Shown: piece by piece, positions 1 to 9,176 of the stretch
How positions within the stretch are numbered: the first letter of the stretch is position 1
How the letters are laid out: each line of letters starts with the position of its first letter
Source of the DNA: Bacillota bacterium
GTDB taxonomy: Bacteria; Bacillota; Clostridia; Christensenellales; SZUA-584
Reading direction: 5' to 3'
Assembly: GCA_023459495.1 (NCBI GenBank)
Contig: JAEWTL010000021.1
Span: 100,447 to 164,446, forward strand
Length of the DNA: 64,000 nt
Made by a program: the position numbers and the translations under genes
The notes under the pieces: generated by a model
The model's database searches: none
Told to the model about the DNA's origin: nothing
What the model saw: only the letters and a program-made list of their open reading frames with translations

Positions 1-2
1 TT

Positions 3-1700
3 TCAGATAACCCTGAATATGTGTCGCGTTTTAAGAAGGAAGCGGAGGCTGCATTTTCGCTGGAGCATCCAAACATCGTTCATGTAACCGATATCGGGTG
101 CGACCACGGAACATACTACATGGTCATGGAGTATGTGGAAGGGTGTTCGCTCAAATCGCTGATCGAAGAAAAGGGATGCCTTCAGGAGGCTGAGGCGATC
201 GAATATACTTCGCAGATATGTGATGCGCTGGAAGCGGCACATAGCGAAGGCATCATCCACCGCGATATCAAGCCGCAAAATATATTGCTGACACCCGAAG
301 GACAGGCGAAAATCACCGACTTCGGCATCGCCACCAGCGTCAGTTCCATGGAGCCCAAGAAGAGCCAGGTACTCGGTTCCGTGTACTACATTTCCCCGGA
401 ACAGGCGAGGGGAGAAAAGATGGACCATCGAACCGACATTTATTCGCTGGGCGTCGTGTTCTATGAAATGCTGACCGGAAAGCTTCCGCATACGGGCAAT
501 AAAACCGTTGCCGTAGCTTTGAAGCATATCAATGAAAAGGTTACTCCGCCTGCTGAAGTGAAAGTAGGCATATCCAAAGCGGCTAATAACATTGTCCTCA
601 AAGCGATGAGCAAGAAGCCCGCGGATCGTTATCGGTCTGCGGAGGCGTTCAAAGCCGATTTGAAATGTGCAATGTCAGAGCCCGACGGAGCGTATGTAGA
701 CATACCAAAGGCACATTCGGAAGATACCAAAGAGAGAATCGTCGGACGCAATAAGACATGGAAGATCAGCATTTTTGCAGCGCTTGCGCTGCTTGTGATT
801 GCAGCAGTGTTTTTTGGTATACGGCTGTTCAGCCCAATTGCCGAAAAAGTCAGGGTGCCTGATTTGATTAGTATGAAAGTATCGGACGCAACCATTGCTC
901 TTGGGAATTTAGGGTTGAGTGCGAATGTTGTCTATGAATCCAATGATACAGTGGATGAGGATATTGTAATTTCGCAATCGTTTGGTGAAGGCGATCATGT
1001 TTCCAAAGGTACTGCGGTTACGATTACTGTTTCAAGCGGTCCGGACGGGATGGTCATGCCCGATCTTGCTGGTATGAGCCTGGAGGAAGCCGCGGATGTA
1101 ATTGAATCCATGGGGCTCAGCCCTGCCGATATCACCTATGAGCTGCGCGAAGGGGTACAAGAGGGTAAAGTGATCTTTCAGATGCCGGAAGCGGATACGC
1201 CTATCGATGAGGACGAACTGATCAGCCTGATTGTATCCGGTGAAGCGCCACCTGAAAGCGCACCCATTCCATCTCTCAAAAACATATCGGTCGATCAGGC
1301 CGTCAGTCTGCTGCAGAGCTTAGGCTTTACCAACTGCCTTGTCTATGAACAGGATAACGACGCAGAGGAAGGAACTGTATTCAACCAGAGCCCGGTGGAG
1401 GGTACGCAGACTCTTTATTCGGATGAAATCATTCTATATGTCAGCAGCTATACTTCCAAACCACATCAGGGTACATTCAGCGAAACGCTTACGGTGTCGG
1501 AGGCGGGTTCCAAGGTCCGCGTGGTGCTTGTCGATATGGTCAACGGTGTTACTGTTAATTTTAAGGTTTATGAATATACGGCAGACACCACGACCATACA
1601 CATTAATCTTACGTTGGCCTCTTTTTCTGGCGGATACAGAACTGTGATCGTCTATGTCAACAATGTGGAGACCTATACCTATGAGGTGGGATTCAGTTAA
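3..1700 (+). CDS. prkC: PASTA-domain Ser/Thr protein kinase (5' partial)
   Basis: Membrane Ser/Thr kinase that senses muropeptides through extracellular PASTA repeats and controls cell wall, dormancy and germination. The reading frame is open from the window edge, so roughly the first 50-60 residues (glycine loop and catalytic Lys) are missing. Visible in the 565 remaining residues: HRD catalytic loop (H86, D88), DFG (D106), the GSVYYISPEQARG activation segment, one membrane segment at about 253-275, then three PASTA repeats (about 283-347, 349-413, 417-482) and a C-terminal beta-rich tail of about 80 residues. An internal GTG at 21 is not the true start. It is followed after 6 nt by rsgA, as in B. 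subtilis, where the phosphatase prpC lies just upstream. Confidence 0.95.
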   Translation, partial: SDNPEYVSRFKKEAEAAFSLEHPNIVHVTDIGCDHGTYYMVMEYVEGCSLKSLIEEKGCLQEAEAIEYTSQICDALEAAHSEGIIHRDIKPQNILLTPEGQAKITDFGIATSVSSMEPKKSQVLGSVYYISPEQARGEKMDHRTDIYSLGVVFYEMLTGKLPHTGNKTVAVALKHINEKVTPPAEVKVGISKAANNIVLKAMSKKPADRYRSAEAFKADLKCAMSEPDGAYVDIPKAHSEDTKERIVGRNKTWKISIFAALALLVIAAVFFGIRLFSPIAEKVRVPDLISMKVSDATIALGNLGLSANVVYESNDTVDEDIVISQSFGEGDHVSKGTAVTITVSSGPDGMVMPDLAGMSLEEAADVIESMGLSPADITYELREGVQEGKVIFQMPEADTPIDEDELISLIVSGEAPPESAPIPSLKNISVDQAVSLLQSLGFTNCLVYEQDNDAEEGTVFNQSPVEGTQTLYSDEIILYVSSYTSKPHQGTFSETLTVSEAGSKVRVVLVDMVNGVTVNFKVYEYTADTTTIHINLTLASFSGGYRTVIVYVNNVETYTYEVGFS

Positions 1701-1706
1701 TCGAGT

Positions 1707-2579
1707 ATGATCGGAAAGATTTTAAAAGGCATAGGCGGGTTTTATACCGTTTATAGCGAAGATGGAAGCGAATACGAGTGCAAAGCATGCGGGCGTTTTC
1801 GCAACGAAGGGGAGACACCTTTGCCGGGCGATGACGTAGAGATTTCCCCGGAAGCTTTGGTGATCGAAAAGATACTGCCGCGACATAGCGAGCTCAAACG
1901 CCCTCGTGTGGCAAATGTCGACGCAGTGGCTATTGTCGTTTCCGCGACAAAGCCAAAGATAGATGCGCTGTTATGCGACAAGCTTATTATATCTGCACGG
2001 CGCTCCGGGATTTACCCGCTCCTGGTGCTCAACAAATGCGACACCGCACAGCCGGAAGATATTAACCGTATACATGAGGAATACCACAATGCAGTGGATG
2101 TCGTATGTGTTTCTGCCAAGGCAGGATTGGGAATAGACGAATTAAAGCAGCGTCTTGCCGGGCATTGCGTGTGCTTTGCCGGACAGTCGGCTGTGGGGAA
2201 ATCCTCGCTGCTGAATGCGATGTTTCCGGAGATGGCGCTGAAGACGGATGGATTATCCCGCAAAACCGACCGAGGGAAGCACACGACGCGACACGCGGAG
2301 CTGATGATGCCAGCAGGATTCAACGGAACGGTTTTTGATACCCCCGGCTTCTCGTTTTTCGAAAGCGACGAGATACCGCCGGAAGCACTCTGGGAATACT
2401 ATGCAGACATGCGGCCATATGGTGGTGGCTGTCGCTATCCATCCTGCCTGCATGCCGGTGAACCGGGATGCGGCGTTTACGAGGCTCTGCTGCGCGGCGA
2501 AATCAGTCAGTCCCGATACCAACGGTATCTGGAATTATTAAAGGAGCTTAAAGAAAAGAGGGACAGAAAATATGATTAA
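1707..2579 (+). CDS. rsgA: Small-subunit ribosome biogenesis GTPase RsgA
   Basis: Circularly permuted GTPase that helps late 30S maturation in the cytoplasm. The 290 residues show an N-terminal OB-like region, then G motifs in permuted order: NKCD at 109-112 (G4), the P-loop GQSAVGKSS at 159-167 (G1), and DTPGF (G3). A C-terminal zinc site is complete (C242, C247, H249, C255). Length and motif order are typical for the family. It overlaps rpe by 8 nt and belongs to the prkC-rsgA-rpe-thiN transcription unit. Confidence 0.96.
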   Translation: MIGKILKGIGGFYTVYSEDGSEYECKACGRFRNEGETPLPGDDVEISPEALVIEKILPRHSELKRPRVANVDAVAIVVSATKPKIDALLCDKLIISARRSGIYPLLVLNKCDTAQPEDINRIHEEYHNAVDVVCVSAKAGLGIDELKQRLAGHCVCFAGQSAVGKSSLLNAMFPEMALKTDGLSRKTDRGKHTTRHAELMMPAGFNGTVFDTPGFSFFESDEIPPEALWEYYADMRPYGGGCRYPSCLHAGEPGCGVYEALLRGEISQSRYQRYLELLKELKEKRDRKYD

Positions 2580-3216
2580 AATCGCACCATCTATCTTATC
2601 GGCAGATTTCACGATGATTCTCGACGCAGTACGGTTGCTGGAACGTGCAGGTGCGGATTACATCCATTGTGACGTCATGGACGGCGCTTTTGTACCCAAC
2701 CTTACATTCGGACAGTATATGGTGAGGGATCTGCGCAAACATACAGATATGGTGCTCGACGCGCATCTCATGGTAGAACGTCCGGAACGTTTTATTGAAG
2801 ATTTCGCAAAAGCCGGTGCGGATATTATCACGGTGCACGCCGAGGCTTCGGTACATCTGGACCGTACGCTGCAAATGATCCGTTCCGCGGGAAAGAAATG
2901 TGGCGTTGCGCTGAATCCGCATACTCCGCTTACCGAGATCGAATATGTGCTGGACCGCGTGGACATGGTGCTGCTGATGTCGGTTAATCCGGGCTTTGGT
3001 GGACAAAGCTTTATCCCCAGCGCGCTGGAGAAAGCTTCAAGACTGAAAGAGATGATCGCGGGACGAGATATCGATATCCAGATGGACGGCGGTATCAGCT
3101 TGCACAATGTCAAAGAGGTTACGGATGCAGGCGTCAATGTGATCGTTGCTGGCAGCGCGATATTCAATGCGCCGGACCCGGTGGACATGATCCAGAAAAT
3201 GAGGCTGGAAAAATGA
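2572..3216 (+). CDS. rpe: Ribulose-phosphate 3-epimerase
   Basis: Interconverts ribulose 5-phosphate and xylulose 5-phosphate in the pentose phosphate pathway. The 214-residue TIM barrel has the family's APSILSADF start, [20 protein letters not shown] and QMDGGI strand motifs carrying the metal ligands (two His, two Asp), and a C-terminal phosphate-binding VAGSAIF. The start lies within the end of rsgA behind a GGGACAG site, and its end overlaps thiN by 4 nt, which indicates translational coupling. Confidence 0.97.
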   Translation: MIKIAPSILSADFTMILDAVRLLERAGADYIHCDVMDGAFVPNLTFGQYMVRDLRKHTDMVLDAHLMVERPERFIEDFAKAGADIITVHAEASVHLDRTLQMIRSAGKKCGVALNPHTPLTEIEYVLDRVDMVLLMSVNPGFGGQSFIPSALEKASRLKEMIAGRDIDIQMDGGISLHNVKEVTDAGVNVIVAGSAIFNAPDPVDMIQKMRLEK

Positions 3217-3851
3217 AATGGCTGGTAGTCACAGGCGGTCAGACGCCTGATGAGACGCTGCTGATTGATGAAGTTCAGCTTGCACAGCATATCATTGCGG
3301 CAGACGGCGCTGCAGAGCTGCTCATTCGGGAAGGGATTACGCCCAGCGTCCTTATCGGCGACTTTGACACCGCATCCCCGGAAAGCGTTGCAACACTGGC
3401 GGACAGAGGTGCAACGATTGTCCGGCTTCAAATCCATAAAAATATGACTGATACTGAAGCCGCGGTCGATTACGCTCTGGACGCGGGCGCAGATGATATC
3501 ACCATTTTAGGTGCGCTGGGCAGTCGTGTGGATCACACGTTTTCCAACATTGGAATGCTGCTGCGCGCTTACCAGAGGGGAGTCCCTTGCCGTATTGTCG
3601 ATGAAACTAATGAGCTTACAGTGGTGACCGGTGAATATGTGCTTCGTGGTCATCCCGGACAGACGGTTTCCATATTGCCGCTGACGGGTGGCCTTACAGT
3701 AACAGCCAGCGGCCTTGAGTATCCTCTGGAACAGCTTTCATTGCCGTTCGGGTCTTCGCGCGGCATCAGCAACCGGCTGACGGGCTCAGATGCCCGGCTC
3801 TCCATTTCGGGTGGAATCGCCCTCATCGTCAAGATACTGAGAAACGCGTAA
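3213..3851 (+). CDS. thiN: Thiamine pyrophosphokinase
   Basis: Transfers pyrophosphate from ATP to thiamine to give thiamine diphosphate, used for salvage of external thiamine. The 212 residues show the family's [24 protein letters not shown] and [14 protein letters not shown] segments (N-terminal catalytic part) and a beta-rich C-terminal domain. The ATG overlaps the rpe stop. It is the YloS position of the B. subtilis block, directly before the small sporulation genes. No other thiamine gene is in the window. Confidence 0.93.
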   Translation: MKWLVVTGGQTPDETLLIDEVQLAQHIIAADGAAELLIREGITPSVLIGDFDTASPESVATLADRGATIVRLQIHKNMTDTEAAVDYALDAGADDITILGALGSRVDHTFSNIGMLLRAYQRGVPCRIVDETNELTVVTGEYVLRGHPGQTVSILPLTGGLTVTASGLEYPLEQLSLPFGSSRGISNRLTGSDARLSISGGIALIVKILRNA

Positions 3852-3916
3852 CACTTTCCGTTCAATCTCCGTATGATACACCAGGCGAAACTTAAAAGAA
3901 CGCCGGAGGTGATCAT

Positions 3917-4078
3917 TTGTTCTGCGGAAACTGTTTATTAAGGAAGATCATCGGGTTTTTTCTGGTTTTTATTGGCGTTATCCTGTTGATATGCTTTATG
4001 CCATACTGGATGTGGCTGTCTCTGCTCGGGCTAGTGCTGATTATCGTGGGTTGCTTCGTATTAACCAGAAGGTATTGA
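3917..4078 (+). CDS. 53-residue membrane protein next to spoVM
   Basis: Unrecognised small gene. It starts with TTG at 3917 behind a strong CCGGAGGTGA site, 7 nt away, and ends with TGA. The product is 53 residues: a short CGNC-containing head, a hydrophobic helix at about 11-28, a tight turn with Pro-Tyr-Trp, a second helix at about 32-49, and a basic RRY tail, so it would be an integral hairpin in the membrane. It lies 65 nt after thiN and 25 nt before spoVM in the same direction. A role in sporulation is inferred only from this position. B. subtilis has no gene in this slot as far as I recall. Coding is supported by the ribosome site and hydrophobic pattern, not by known homologues. Confidence 0.7.
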   Translation: MFCGNCLLRKIIGFFLVFIGVILLICFMPYWMWLSLLGLVLIIVGCFVLTRRY

Positions 4079-4103
4079 CGCATACATAACGGGAGGTGTA
4101 AAT

Positions 4104-4169
4104 ATGAAAATATACTGCATCAAGGCGCCGCGGCTGCTGCGGGGATTACTGAAGAAGCTGTTCAAATAG
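4104..4169 (+). CDS. spoVM: Stage V sporulation protein SpoVM
   Basis: A 21-residue amphipathic peptide, MKIYCIKAPRLLRGLLKKLFK. SpoVM senses the convex forespore membrane and anchors SpoIVA to start coat assembly. The match to the family is the MKxYxIKxPxxLxG start followed by a basic amphipathic helix; the B. subtilis protein is 26 residues. The start has a GGGAGGTG site 5-6 nt upstream. The locus also fits: spoVM lies between thiN and a reversed rpmB in B. subtilis. Its partner spoIVA is at 49579-51057. Too short for automatic gene finders. Confidence 0.92.
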   Translation: MKIYCIKAPRLLRGLLKKLFK

Positions 4170-4181
4170 GGAGAATACATA

Positions 4182-4217
4182 AAGAGGTGCAGACGGCTTC
4201 TGGCTGCTGCACCTCTT
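4182..4217 (+). terminator. Long hairpin after spoVM
   Basis: Perfect 11-bp inverted repeat AAGAGGTGCAG / CTGCACCTCTT separated by 14 nt, 12 nt after the spoVM stop. There is no following T-run, so it may end or stabilise the spoVM transcript rather than act as a strong intrinsic terminator. Confidence 0.6.
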
Positions 4218-4250
4218 AGCAAGCAAAAATGCAGAATGGACAAACACAAC

Positions 4251-4272
4251 GAAAGCGGCATAAAGCCGCTTC
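4251..4272 (-). terminator. Hairpin downstream of rpmB
   Basis: Inverted repeat of 7 bp (AAGCGGC / GCCGCTT, 5-nt loop) located 28 nt beyond the rpmB stop on the minus strand. The T-tract after it is weak. It probably ends the monocistronic rpmB message. Confidence 0.5.
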
Positions 4273-4299
4273 ATGATTGTGCTTCCGTGTCAGTGCCTT

Positions 4300-4488
4300 T
4301 TATCCGCGCGTTACTTTGCCGGAACGGAGGCACCGGGTGCAGACGTAGAGAACCTTCGGAGCGCCGTCTACCGTAGCGTGAACGCGCTGAACGTTAGGAG
4401 ACCACGTCCGCTTCGCCTTACGGTTGGAATGACTTACGGTGTTGCCCGAAGCAATCCCTTTATTGCAAATTTCACAGTACTTCGCCAT
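4300..4488 (-). CDS. rpmB: 50S ribosomal protein L28 (zinc type)
   Basis: Large-subunit ribosomal protein of 62 residues beginning MAKYCEICNKG. It has two CxxC pairs (CEIC near the N-terminus and CTRC near the C-terminus), so it is the zinc-binding C+ form. The chosen ATG at 4488 has an AGAGAGG site 9 nt upstream; an in-frame ATG two codons earlier is possible. Its reversed orientation between spoVM and yloU matches B. subtilis. It has its own promoter at 4526-4554. Confidence 0.95.
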   Translation of the reverse strand: MAKYCEICNKGIASGNTVSHSNRKAKRTWSPNVQRVHATVDGAPKVLYVCTRCLRSGKVTRG

Positions 4489-4525
4489 ATTCATCAACCT
4501 CTCTGCCAAAAATCAAGCAGTGACT

Positions 4526-4554
4526 ATTTTATCACTGTAAGACACCAATGGCAA
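4526..4554 (-). promoter_or_regulatory. Sigma-A promoter of rpmB
   Basis: On the minus strand, TTGCCA (4554-4549), a 17-nt spacer and TAAAAT (4531-4526), ending 37 nt before the rpmB start. Confidence 0.75.
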
Positions 4555-4595
4555 GACCAATTCTTTAAATTTTCTTTTCATTTTCCCCAAATCGC

Positions 4596-4624
4596 TTGAC
4601 GATATTACAAAAAAGCGATAGATT
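4596..4624 (+). promoter_or_regulatory. Sigma-A promoter of yloU-fakA-recG
   Basis: TTGACG (4596-4601), 17-nt spacer, TAGATT (4619-4624), 49 nt before the yloU start and divergent from the rpmB promoter. Confidence 0.7.
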
Positions 4625-4673
4625 TATGACGCTGAGTCAATGGAGCAGGTAACGGTATCAGGGAGGCAAAAGC

Positions 4674-5024
4674 ATGGCTGTAATACAGCAGACTTCTTTC
4701 GGTAAAATTGAATTCTCCGATGAATTTCTATCCAATCTTGCCGGTGTAGCGACGATGGAGTGTTATGGTATCGTCGGAATGGCTTCTCAAAAAGCAATGG
4801 ATGGCATCGTGGAACTGCTCAAGGGTGAAAATCTGAATAAAGGCGTCGAAATCATGACGATGGATGATGCGGTCCGTATTCACTTGTATGTGATCGTGGA
4901 ATATGGCGTTTCCATATCGGCCGTGGCATCGAACGTCATCGATACCGTCAAATACCGTGTTGAGAAGATAACGGGGCTGAACGTGGAAAAAGTGGATGTG
5001 ACGGTCAACGGTATCCGAGTATAA
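4674..5024 (+). CDS. yloU: Asp23/Gls24 family protein YloU
   Basis: A 116-residue Asp23 (DUF322) family protein. Members are small envelope-associated or cytosolic proteins linked to cell wall homeostasis; the biochemical role is not settled. Visible: the family's GVATMECYGIVGMA segment near residue 25 and the C-terminal VDVTVNGIRV strand. The start has a GGGAGGC site. It lies 12 nt before fakA, the pairing found in many Bacillota, which suggests a functional link with fatty acid kinase or membrane lipids. Confidence 0.9.
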   Translation: MAVIQQTSFGKIEFSDEFLSNLAGVATMECYGIVGMASQKAMDGIVELLKGENLNKGVEIMTMDDAVRIHLYVIVEYGVSISAVASNVIDTVKYRVEKITGLNVEKVDVTVNGIRV

Positions 5025-5036
5025 GGGGGGGCATTA

Positions 5037-6653
5037 ATGCATCAAAAGGTTACCGGTGAGTTGTTTAAGGATATGATTTTCTCAGCTGCCGCGTTACTTG
5101 AAAACAACAAAAAGAATCTTAATGCGCTGAATGTATTTCCCGTGCCGGATGGCGACACGGGTACCAATATGTCGCTTACCATGATGTCGGCCGTTAAGGA
5201 AGTTAAATCGGCCGATACCAGTAAGGTCAGCCATATTGGCGACGCTCTTTCTTTAGGCGCGCTTAAAGGAGCCCGCGGCAACTCGGGCGTTATCCTTTCC
5301 CAGATATTCAGGGGGTTTTCCAAGAGCCTTGCAGGACTTGAAACAGCACAGCCGCAGGACTTTGCCCGCGCAATGCAGGAAGGCGTGGATGCTGCTTACA
5401 AAGCCGTTATGAAGCCTAAGGAAGGTACGATCCTGACAGTGGCCCGCGAAATGGCCAAGGCTGCGCTGCGCAGTGCGGGTGCAGGAGACAACATCTTCAT
5501 GCTGCTGGATGCCGTGCTGGAACAGGGCGCTCAGACGCTGAAGAAAACGCCTGATATGCTGCCTGTACTGAAGGAAGCCGGCGTTGTGGATGCCGGCGGT
5601 AACGGTCTGCTGGTGATCTTCCGTGGCTTTAAGATGGCGCTTGACGGTGAAGCCGTAACGGATGCCATTTCCTTTGAGCCTGAGCCTGCCGCAGATTTCT
5701 CCGTTGCCAGCAATGAGGATATCGAATTTGGATATTGTACGGAGTTCTTTATCAAAAACCTGTACGATTCTGTTCGGCAGGAGGATATCGATCGTTTCCG
5801 TGAAAAGCTGATGCATATCGGCGACTGCGTGCTCGTCGTGGGCGACCTCCAGCTCGTCAAAGTGCATGTACATACCAACGTGCCGGGCAAAGCGCTGCAA
5901 TTTGCTCTGCGTTTCGGCGAACTCTCCCGGATCAAGATCGATAACATGCGTGAACAGCATAATGAACTTGAATCGGCGCAGGAGCCTAAGGAAATGAAGA
6001 AGATGGCGGTCGTCACCGTTGCTTCGGGCCAGGGCTTTGTCAACATATTCAAAGAATTTATGGTCGATGAGATCGTCGAGGGCGGACAGACGATGAACCC
6101 CTCGGCAGAGACGATTGCCAAGGCAATCGAGCGTGCACCTTCGGACAACGTGTTTGTATTCCCCAACAACAAGAATATCATCATGGCAGCAGAACAGGCT
6201 GCGAACTTTTCACAAAAGAACGTGCATGTGATACCGACCAGTTCTTTCCCACAGGGTATTACAGGCGTGCTTGCCTATAACCCGGACCTTGATTTTGAAG
6301 AAAACGCGCAACGCATGGAAAAGGCCATTTCCACGGTAAAAACGGGCCAAGTCACCAGCGCGGTGCGTGAATCCAAGGTCAACGGAGAGGTTATTCAGAA
6401 AGGCGAACTAATCGGTATTCAGGACGGAGAGATCACCTGCCATTCGGGAGACATCTTCCTGACCATTGAAAGGCTGCTTGATGGAATGGTCGGCGATGAG
6501 GACAGCATCATTACAATATTCTATGGCGCGGACATCAGCGAAGACCTCGCCCGCAAAGCGGCGGACATGGTGGAACAGCGTTACAAAGATTATGACGTTG
6601 AGCTGCAGTTTGGCGGACAGCCGGTATATTCGTTCGTATTTGCGGTAGAATGA
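5037..6653 (+). CDS. fakA: Fatty acid kinase ATP-binding subunit FakA (YloV)
   Basis: Phosphorylates fatty acids held by a FakB (DegV-family) carrier to acyl-phosphates for phospholipid synthesis. The 538 residues start with a DhaL/Dak2-type ATP domain with the magnesium motif DGDTGTN (38-44) and ALKGARGNSGVILSQ, followed by a middle domain (about 230-300) and a DegV-like C-terminal domain with PNNKNI and GVLAYNPD. Length is typical (about 550). It overlaps recG by 4 nt. A FakB candidate lies at 18652-19578. Confidence 0.93.
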   Translation: MHQKVTGELFKDMIFSAAALLENNKKNLNALNVFPVPDGDTGTNMSLTMMSAVKEVKSADTSKVSHIGDALSLGALKGARGNSGVILSQIFRGFSKSLAGLETAQPQDFARAMQEGVDAAYKAVMKPKEGTILTVAREMAKAALRSAGAGDNIFMLLDAVLEQGAQTLKKTPDMLPVLKEAGVVDAGGNGLLVIFRGFKMALDGEAVTDAISFEPEPAADFSVASNEDIEFGYCTEFFIKNLYDSVRQEDIDRFREKLMHIGDCVLVVGDLQLVKVHVHTNVPGKALQFALRFGELSRIKIDNMREQHNELESAQEPKEMKKMAVVTVASGQGFVNIFKEFMVDEIVEGGQTMNPSAETIAKAIERAPSDNVFVFPNNKNIIMAAEQAANFSQKNVHVIPTSSFPQGITGVLAYNPDLDFEENAQRMEKAISTVKTGQVTSAVRESKVNGEVIQKGELIGIQDGEITCHSGDIFLTIERLLDGMVGDEDSIITIFYGADISEDLARKAADMVEQRYKDYDVELQFGGQPVYSFVFAVE

Positions 6654-8677
6654 TACGCCTTGACGGTCCCGTATCTAAAATCAAAGGCATTGGTGAAAAA
6701 AAGGCGGGACTTTTTAACAAACTCGGCATAGAAACGGTGCAGGATCTGCTATATTATGCGCCGAAACTGCATGAACAGCCGGGCCGTATGGCCTCGATCC
6801 GCGATCTGATCGAGGACGAGCTGTTCTGTATTGAAGCGGTGATATCTGCTGAACCGGGATTCAAGAGAGTGCATAATGGTCTCAATCTTTCGTCATTTGC
6901 GTTGCAAGACGCAACAGGAAGGGTTGAGGCTGTTTTTTTCAATCAGCCTTATATTCGCAGGCTATACAAAAAAGGCGACCATGTTTATGTAACCGGGAAA
7001 CTCAAACGCGTGGGCAGCAGGCTCAAATTCACCAACCCACATATGGAACGAGGGACCGCGCACAGCGAAGGATTAACCCCGGTATATTCACTGACATCCG
7101 GGCTGACGCAAAAAGTAATGCGTCTTGCGGTGGAGGCCGCGCTAGATGAAGTGTTCGGCAGCGTTCCGGAGTTTTTGCCGGCAGATTTTCGGGAGAAACA
7201 TCAGCTTGCCGAGATCAACTATTCACTGCGCAATATCCATTTTCCATCCGACCAGGAAACACTGGAAGCAGCGAAGAGAAGGTTGGTCTTTGAGGAGCTG
7301 CTGTTGTTTCAAATTGCGTTGTCCGCACGTGAGCAGGACATGATATCGGGTGCGGTGCCTCTGAAGCACGATGAACAGTCGTTGCAGCGTTTTGCGGACA
7401 GGCTTGGGTATGATCTCACCGGTGCACAGACACGGGTCATGCATGAAATTGAAACAGACCTCTGTAGCGACCGCCCGATGAACCGGCTGCTGCAAGGTGA
7501 TGTAGGAAGTGGAAAGACAACCCCAGCCTTTTACGCCATGTACCTGTGTGTACAGAACGGCTGCCAGTGCGCCCTGATGGCGCCTACTGAGGTTCTGGCG
7601 AGGCAGCATTACCAGAATGCCTTAAGCGTACTCGGAGAGGCGGGTGTTGCCATCGAACTGCTGACGGGGAGTACGACTGCGTCACAGCGTCGGTCGATAT
7701 ATGAAACGATCGCAGGCGGGCAGACAGATATTGTGATCGGCACGCATGCTTTGGTATATGACCGGGTGCAGTTTGCAAATCTTGCGCTCGTCATCACGGA
7801 CGAGCAGCACCGTTTTGGGGTGGGGCAGCGGGCCATATTGGAAAGCAAATCAAGGGCACCGCATACGCTCATTATGTCCGCAACCCCGATACCCCGTTCA
7901 CTGGCACTGATTTTGTTTGGCAAAACGGATATTTCGATACTGGACGAGATGCCGCCCGGCAGACAGCCGATTAAAACCTTTTGCGTTCCGGAAGAGAAAC
8001 GCGAAGATATGTATGGGTTTTTGAAAAAGGAAATGGACAGCGGAGCACAGGTGTTTGTTGTTTGTCCGCTCGTCGAGGACAGCGATGATACTCCGCTGCG
8101 CTCGTCGGAACAGATTTACGAGGACTTAAATAGCCGGTTCTCCCGCTATGGGGTTGCGCTGCTCCATGGGCGCATGCGTCCAGAAGAGAAGAACGAAACC
8201 ATGGCCGCCTTTAAAACCAAAAAGTTTCATTTGCTGGTTTCCACCACGGTGATTGAGGTCGGCGTGGATGTGCCGGATGCCACTGTAATGGTAGTGGAGG
8301 ACGCCCATCGCTTTGGTCTTGCGCAGTTGCACCAGCTTAGAGGACGCGTAGGGCGAAACAGTAAAACTTCGTATTGCTTTTTGATGCCGGGAGGTAAGGA
8401 TAATGAACGCCTTTCAGTGCTTACATCAACAAACGACGGATTTAAAATTGCCGAAGAAGATTTAAAGCAGCGCGGACCCGGCCAATTTTTAGGCAGCAAT
8501 CAAAGCGGTGCATCAGATCTGTACATGACGCATATGATATCCGATATGCGGCTTTTTAACGAAACACGCGATATTGCAGACGATTTACGCGACAGCAACG
8601 CGACCTTCTACAATTCCCTTCAGGCTATGGCTGAAGCGCGTTTTCGCCATCAATTTGAAAAGACATCAATTAATTAA
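6650..8677 (+). CDS. recG: ATP-dependent DNA helicase RecG
   Basis: Branch-migrating helicase that reverses stalled forks and resolves Holliday junctions. The 675 residues contain an N-terminal wedge (OB) domain, Walker A GDVGSGKTT near residue 285, the DEQH box followed by RFGVGQR, SATPIPRS (motif III), and TTVIEVGVDVP plus the QLRGRVGR motif VI. Full length for the family. One oddity: Pro follows the Walker A where hydrophobic residues are usual (GKTTPAF). It ends the yloU operon; rsmD and coaD do not follow. Confidence 0.96.
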   Translation: MIRLDGPVSKIKGIGEKKAGLFNKLGIETVQDLLYYAPKLHEQPGRMASIRDLIEDELFCIEAVISAEPGFKRVHNGLNLSSFALQDATGRVEAVFFNQPYIRRLYKKGDHVYVTGKLKRVGSRLKFTNPHMERGTAHSEGLTPVYSLTSGLTQKVMRLAVEAALDEVFGSVPEFLPADFREKHQLAEINYSLRNIHFPSDQETLEAAKRRLVFEELLLFQIALSAREQDMISGAVPLKHDEQSLQRFADRLGYDLTGAQTRVMHEIETDLCSDRPMNRLLQGDVGSGKTTPAFYAMYLCVQNGCQCALMAPTEVLARQHYQNALSVLGEAGVAIELLTGSTTASQRRSIYETIAGGQTDIVIGTHALVYDRVQFANLALVITDEQHRFGVGQRAILESKSRAPHTLIMSATPIPRSLALILFGKTDISILDEMPPGRQPIKTFCVPEEKREDMYGFLKKEMDSGAQVFVVCPLVEDSDDTPLRSSEQIYEDLNSRFSRYGVALLHGRMRPEEKNETMAAFKTKKFHLLVSTTVIEVGVDVPDATVMVVEDAHRFGLAQLHQLRGRVGRNSKTSYCFLMPGGKDNERLSVLTSTNDGFKIAEEDLKQRGPGQFLGSNQSGASDLYMTHMISDMRLFNETRDIADDLRDSNATFYNSLQAMAEARFRHQFEKTSIN

Positions 8678-8769
8678 ACCTTCCAACCTTCTATTTATTT
8701 ACCAGCGTATATTCAGTGAATTTGGGCAAATTAACTGTAGCAAGGCAAATATTAAAGGAGGTGAAAAGG

Positions 8770-8955
8770 ATGGCAAGAAGCAAATCGTTGGTTCCTGAAG
8801 CGAAGGCGGGTCTGGACAGAATGAAAATGGAAGTGGCCAGTTCGCTGGGCGTTAACTTAAAACAGGGTTACAACGGAGACCTCACATCGAAGCAGGCCGG
8901 TTCCGTCGGCGGCGAGATGGTTAAGAGGTTGATTGGTCAGCAGAGGGGCAAATAA
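8770..8955 (+). CDS. Small acid-soluble spore protein, alpha/beta type (1)
   Basis: DNA-protecting spore core protein of 61 residues. Start ATG at 8770 behind a near-perfect AAAGGAGGTG site. The core has the family's GVNLKQGYNGDLTSKQAG and VGGEMVKRLI signatures; the first half carries the germination protease-like motif KMEVA. These proteins coat DNA in the forespore and are degraded during germination. It is followed 42 nt later by a paralogue. Expression by a forespore sigma factor is expected, but I could not find a convincing SigG promoter. Confidence 0.93.
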   Translation: MARSKSLVPEAKAGLDRMKMEVASSLGVNLKQGYNGDLTSKQAGSVGGEMVKRLIGQQRGK

Positions 8956-8997
8956 CGTATCGCAGTAAAACATTTTGACAGAATGGAGGATAACGTA

Positions 8998-9165
8998 ATG
9001 GCTAATAAGTTTGGTAATATGAAATATGAAATCGCCAATGAAATTGGTGTCAACTTAAAGCAGGGCTACAATGGCGACCTGACATCAAAGGATGCTGGTT
9101 ATGTCGGCGGTTACATGGTGAAGAGACTGATTGAACAGGCCGAACGTCAGATGGGCGGCAAGTAA
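8998..9165 (+). CDS. Small acid-soluble spore protein, alpha/beta type (2)
   Basis: Second SASP, 55 residues, start ATG at 8998 behind ATGGAGGA; an in-frame ATG at 8983 lacks a site. It has KYEIANEIGVNLKQGYNG with the canonical E-I-A germination protease cleavage motif and VGGYMVKRLIEQ. Nearly identical to its neighbour across the central GVNLKQGYNGDLTSK stretch, so the two are a tandem duplication. Shorter at both ends than Bacillus SASPs (about 70 residues). Confidence 0.93.
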   Translation: MANKFGNMKYEIANEIGVNLKQGYNGDLTSKDAGYVGGYMVKRLIEQAERQMGGK

Positions 9166-9176
9166 CAACGAAAAAC

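Noticed and set aside
4182..4194. 13-nt word AAGAGGTGCAGAC shared by the hairpins at 4182 and 17711 as a dispersed repeat
   Set aside because: Only two copies, each explained as the arm of a separate hairpin; likely chance.
8678..9000. SigG promoters for the two SASP genes
   Set aside because: Candidate GTATA and CAAATTA words are at wrong spacings; I could not support a call.
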